Source: Cronobacter sakazakii (GTDB taxonomy: Bacteria; Pseudomonadota; Gammaproteobacteria; Enterobacterales; Enterobacteriaceae). From it: a DNA stretch of 64,000 nt. Positions 61,334-64,000 of the stretch are shown here, in pieces. The stretch is taken from assembly GCF_000982825.1 (NCBI RefSeq), contig NZ_CP011047.1, positions 2,418,001 through 2,482,000 of the forward strand, written 5' to 3'. A program made the translations under genes and the position numbers. Position 1 is the stretch's first letter. Every line of letters begins with the position of its first letter. The notes below the pieces were generated by a model. That model worked only from the letters and a program-made list of their open reading frames with translations, made no database searches and was not told where the DNA came from.

Positions 61334-62383
61334 TTATGCCAGCAGATGCGTGACCGCGAGATTAATCGCGCCACCGCCCACAATCAGCCAGACGAAGAGC
61401 ACCAGCGCCATCAGCAGCGGACGCACACCGGCATTTTTCAGCGCGCTGACGTGCGTCGTAAGGCCGAGCGCCGCCATCGCCATCGCGAGCAGAATGGTGT
61501 CGAGCGTCACCAGCGTCTGCACGACCGCCTGCGGCAGCAGATGCAGGGAGTTAAACGCCGCGACCACAATAAACAGCAGGGCGAACCACGGAATGGTAAT
61601 CTTGCCCGCTTTCTCGCCATTGCGTGGAGAGAGCTGTTTTACCCGGCCTGCCAGCAGCAGAAGGAACGGGGCCAGCATCATCACGCGGAGCATTTTGGCA
61701 ATCACCGCCGCGTTTTCGGTGTCCGAGCTGACCGCATGGCCTGCCGCGACCACCTGTGCCACTTCATGCACCGTTGAGCCGATATACACGCCAAACGTCT
61801 GTTCGCTAAACCACGGCGAAAGCCACGGCCACAGCAGCGGGTAGACAAAAATCGCGAGCGTACCGAAAATCACGACCGTCGCCACCGCCACGGTGACTTT
61901 GCTCGCCTGCGCTTTCACCACCGGCTCGGTCGCCAGCACCGCCGCGGCACCGCAGATGCTACTGCCCGCGCCAATCAGCCAGCTGGTTTCACGGTCAAGC
62001 TTAAACACTTTCTGCCCGAGCCAGCAGGCGAGAGTAAAGGTGCTGGCGAGCGTCAGGATATCAACAAGAATGCCGCTCGCCCCCACATCGGCTATCTGCC
62101 AGAAGGTAAGACGAAACCCGTACAGAATAATGCCCAGGCGCAGCAAATGCTGTTTGGCGAACAGCACGCCGCCGTCGCAGTGGGTATGGATTTTCGGGTA
62201 CAGCGTATTGCCGATAATCATCCCGCCGAGAATGGCCACGGTCAGCGCGCTGAAACCGGCGTTACCTACGGCCGGAATCGCGCCGATCCAGATAGCGGCG
62301 GCGGTGAGTAAACCGGTCAGCGCCAGACCCGGCAAGAAATGCATAAGCCCATGATGGCGTTCGGAATAAGTCAGTGTGGTCAT
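61334..62383 (-). CDS. yeiH: UPF0324 membrane protein YeiH
   Basis: 349 residues, as in E. coli. About ten hydrophobic segments; conserved GAGSSICGAAAV and VHEVAQVVAAG of the PSE (putative sulfate exporter) family. Substrate not proven. ATG 62383. Divergent from the LysR regulator YeiE, which in related bacteria has been linked to sulfite, suggesting a sulfur-anion role; inference. Confidence 0.93.
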   Translation of the reverse strand: MTTLTYSERHHGLMHFLPGLALTGLLTAAAIWIGAIPAVGNAGFSALTVAILGGMIIGNTLYPKIHTHCDGGVLFAKQHLLRLGIILYGFRLTFWQIADVGASGILVDILTLASTFTLACWLGQKVFKLDRETSWLIGAGSSICGAAAVLATEPVVKAQASKVTVAVATVVIFGTLAIFVYPLLWPWLSPWFSEQTFGVYIGSTVHEVAQVVAAGHAVSSDTENAAVIAKMLRVMMLAPFLLLLAGRVKQLSPRNGEKAGKITIPWFALLFIVVAAFNSLHLLPQAVVQTLVTLDTILLAMAMAALGLTTHVSALKNAGVRPLLMALVLFVWLIVGGGAINLAVTHLLA

Positions 62384-62500
62384 CGCGTCCTCCTGTTATG
62401 GAATAAGCTTATGCCGTTCTGGTATAAAATTAAAATTGATTATATATTTATAATTAATCTTAATAAGTGGTAAGCACGGTTGCGTTCGCACGAGGTCATC

Positions 62501-63367
62501 ATGCACATCACCTTACGCCAGCTGGAAGTGTTCGCCGAAGTCCTGAAAAGTGGTTCGACGACCCAGGCCTCTCAGATGTTGTCCCTCTCTCAGTCCGCCG
62601 TCAGCGCGGCGCTCACCGATCTGGAAGGCCAGCTCGGCGTGCAGCTTTTTGACCGCGTCGGCAAGCGGCTGGTTGTCAATGAACACGGGCGGCTGTTATA
62701 TCCGCGCACCGTGGCGCTGCTGGAGCAGGCGGGCGAAATCGAGCGGCTGTTTCGCAACGACAATGGCGCTATCCGCGTTTACGCCAGTAGCACCATCGGC
62801 AACTATATTCTGCCGGAAATCATTGCCCGCTATCGCCGCGACTTTCCGGATCTGCCGCTGGAGATGAGCGTCGGCAACAGTCTCGACGTGGTGCAGGCGG
62901 TGTGCGATTTTCGCGTGGATATCGGGCTTATCGAAGGGCCGTGCCATATGGCAGAAATCGTGGCGCAGCCGTGGCTTGAGGATGAACTGGTGGTGTTCGC
63001 CTCGCCCGCAAGCCCCTTGCTGGAAGGCGAAGTGACGCTGGAACGGCTCGCCGCCATGCCGTGGATTTTGCGCGAGAAAGGCTCCGGCACGCGCGAAATT
63101 GTCGATTATCTGCTGCTGTCACATTTGCCGCAGTTTCGCCTCAGCATGGAGCTTGGCAACTCGGAAGCGATTAAACACGCGGTGCGCCACGGGCTTGGCG
63201 TGAGCTGCCTGTCGCGACGGGTGATCGCCGAGCAGCTGGAAACCGGCTCGCTGGTAGAAGTGAAAGTGCCGCTGCCGCCGCTGGTGCGCACGCTTTACCG
63301 CATTCATCACCGACAAAAACATCTCTCCAGCGCGCTGGCGCGTTTTTTGCGCTATTGCGAACTCTGA
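62501..63367 (+). CDS. yeiE: LysR-type regulator YeiE
   Basis: 288 residues from the ATG at 62501 (MHITLRQLEVFAEVLKSGS), RBS GAGGT; E. coli YeiE has 293. Winged helix-turn-helix in residues 1-60 (TTQASQMLSLSQSAVSAALTDLEGQLG), then a type 2 periplasmic-binding effector domain. Reported in related enterobacteria as a sulfite-responsive regulator affecting motility and lysP; I give this from memory. It is divergent from yeiH, whose promoter it may control. Confidence 0.94.
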   Translation: MHITLRQLEVFAEVLKSGSTTQASQMLSLSQSAVSAALTDLEGQLGVQLFDRVGKRLVVNEHGRLLYPRTVALLEQAGEIERLFRNDNGAIRVYASSTIGNYILPEIIARYRRDFPDLPLEMSVGNSLDVVQAVCDFRVDIGLIEGPCHMAEIVAQPWLEDELVVFASPASPLLEGEVTLERLAAMPWILREKGSGTREIVDYLLLSHLPQFRLSMELGNSEAIKHAVRHGLGVSCLSRRVIAEQLETGSLVEVKVPLPPLVRTLYRIHHRQKHLSSALARFLRYCEL

Positions 63368-63553
63368 TTTCGCGGAGCGCGTCACACGGCGCGCTCATCA
63401 TCAGTTTTTTTCCTCTCAACGCCCCGATTCGCTGCTTTACTTATAATCCTCGAGCGATCATGAAGCTCTCTTATAACCGCGTATTTCCACCAGGCGCTTA
63501 GCGGCAACTCTGCTACAATCGCGCCTCTTTTGATGGATGGGCATTATTTTTAT

Positions 63554-64000
63554 ATGGTTTCCGAATCTAAAACCACACAAGCGCCTGGGCTGCGTCGCGA
63601 ACTGAAGGCGCGCCACCTGACCATGATCGCCATTGGCGGCTCCATCGGCACAGGGCTTTTTGTCGCTTCCGGTGCGACCATTTCTCAGGCGGGCCCGGGT
63701 GGCGCGCTGTTGTCCTATATTCTCATCGGTCTGATGGTCTATTTCCTGATGACGAGCCTCGGCGAGCTGGCAGCCTATATGCCGGTCTCCGGCTCGTTTT
63801 CCACTTACGGCCAGAAATATGTCGAAGAAGGCTTCGGCTTCGCGCTCGGCTGGAACTACTGGTACAACTGGGCGGTGACCATCGCGGTTGACCTGGTGGC
63901 ATCACAGCTGGTGATGAGCTACTGGTTCCCGGACACGCCCGGCTGGATCTGGAGCGCGCTGTTCCTCGGCATCATGTTCCTGCTGAACGTCATCTCCGTG
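63554..64000 (+). CDS. lysP: Lysine-specific permease LysP (partial, C-terminus outside window)
   Basis: APC-family lysine/proton symporter and co-sensor that inhibits CadC. First 149 codons only; E. coli LysP has 489. ATG 63554 (MVSESKTTQAPGLRREL). Conserved GGSIGTGLFVASG in helix 1 and LGWNYWYNWAV. The 63368-63553 gap contains a TATAAT at 63442-63447 that may be its -10. Confidence 0.96.
   Translation, partial: MVSESKTTQAPGLRRELKARHLTMIAIGGSIGTGLFVASGATISQAGPGGALLSYILIGLMVYFLMTSLGELAAYMPVSGSFSTYGQKYVEEGFGFALGWNYWYNWAVTIAVDLVASQLVMSYWFPDTPGWIWSALFLGIMFLLNVISV

Overview
The window is chromosomal DNA of a member of the Enterobacteriaceae. Gene content, protein lengths and order follow the Escherichia coli K-12 backbone from nrdA to lysP closely, with high-GC codon usage. 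My best guess, from remembered similarity only, is Cronobacter or a close relative (Franconibacter, Siccibacter, Enterobacter); the genus cannot be proven from the sequence.

Layout. (1) 1-9845, backbone: nrdA (C-terminal end outside the window), ubiG, gyrA, rcsC, rcsB. (2) 9862-13311: rcsD, broken by an IS1 flanked by a perfect 9-bp target duplication; the insertion cuts off the HPt phosphotransfer domain. (3) 13700-19903: micF, ompC, apbE, the adaptive-response operon ada-alkB with an Ada box, and yojI. (4) 19979-31300, accessory block between yojI and tRNA-Pro(GGG), where K-12 carries mqo, eco, nap and ccm genes: a SulP anion transporter, a KTSC-domain protein, the truncated end of a chaperone-usher fimbrial operon (adhesin plus chaperone), a second IS1 without target duplication, a 931-residue inverse autotransporter (intimin/invasin type) with Big-1 repeats, a divergent small holin-like membrane protein with two possible starts, and a LysR-type regulator broken by a third IS1 that has a perfect 9-bp duplication. 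Much of this block (about 24.6-31.2 kb) is AT-rich. (5) 31302-55290, backbone in K-12 order: proL, yejM, yejL, yejK, rplY, radD, rsuA, bcr, yejG, yejFEBA, pdeN, mepS, lpxT, yeiR, yeiQ, efpL, yeiW, setB. uxuA is an extra gene between yeiQ and efpL, and a decayed GNAT acetyltransferase lies before yeiW. (6) 55561-64000: two Cra sites and fruBKA, a TIM-barrel gene resembling 3-dehydroshikimate dehydratase, nfo, yeiH, yeiE and the start of lysP.

How the genes work together. Several backbone genes concern the envelope: the Rcs phosphorelay, ompC/micF, yejM, lpxT and mepS. yejABEF is a peptide importer and yojI a peptide exporter. The fru operon brings in fructose through 1-phosphofructokinase. uxuA and yeiQ, transcribed divergently around a UxuR/ExuR-like palindrome, look like a hexuronate module (fructuronate to mannonate to 2-keto-3-deoxygluconate).

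The main story is recent IS1 activity. Three apparently identical 768-bp copies have hit three surface or regulatory loci: the Rcs relay, a fimbrial operon and a LysR regulator beside an invasin. I infer that Rcs signalling is lost in this strain and that the fimbria is no longer made from this locus. No CRISPR array, prophage or complete novel system was recognised. The least explained part is the invasin / holin-like / LysR group at 24.9-30.7 kb.
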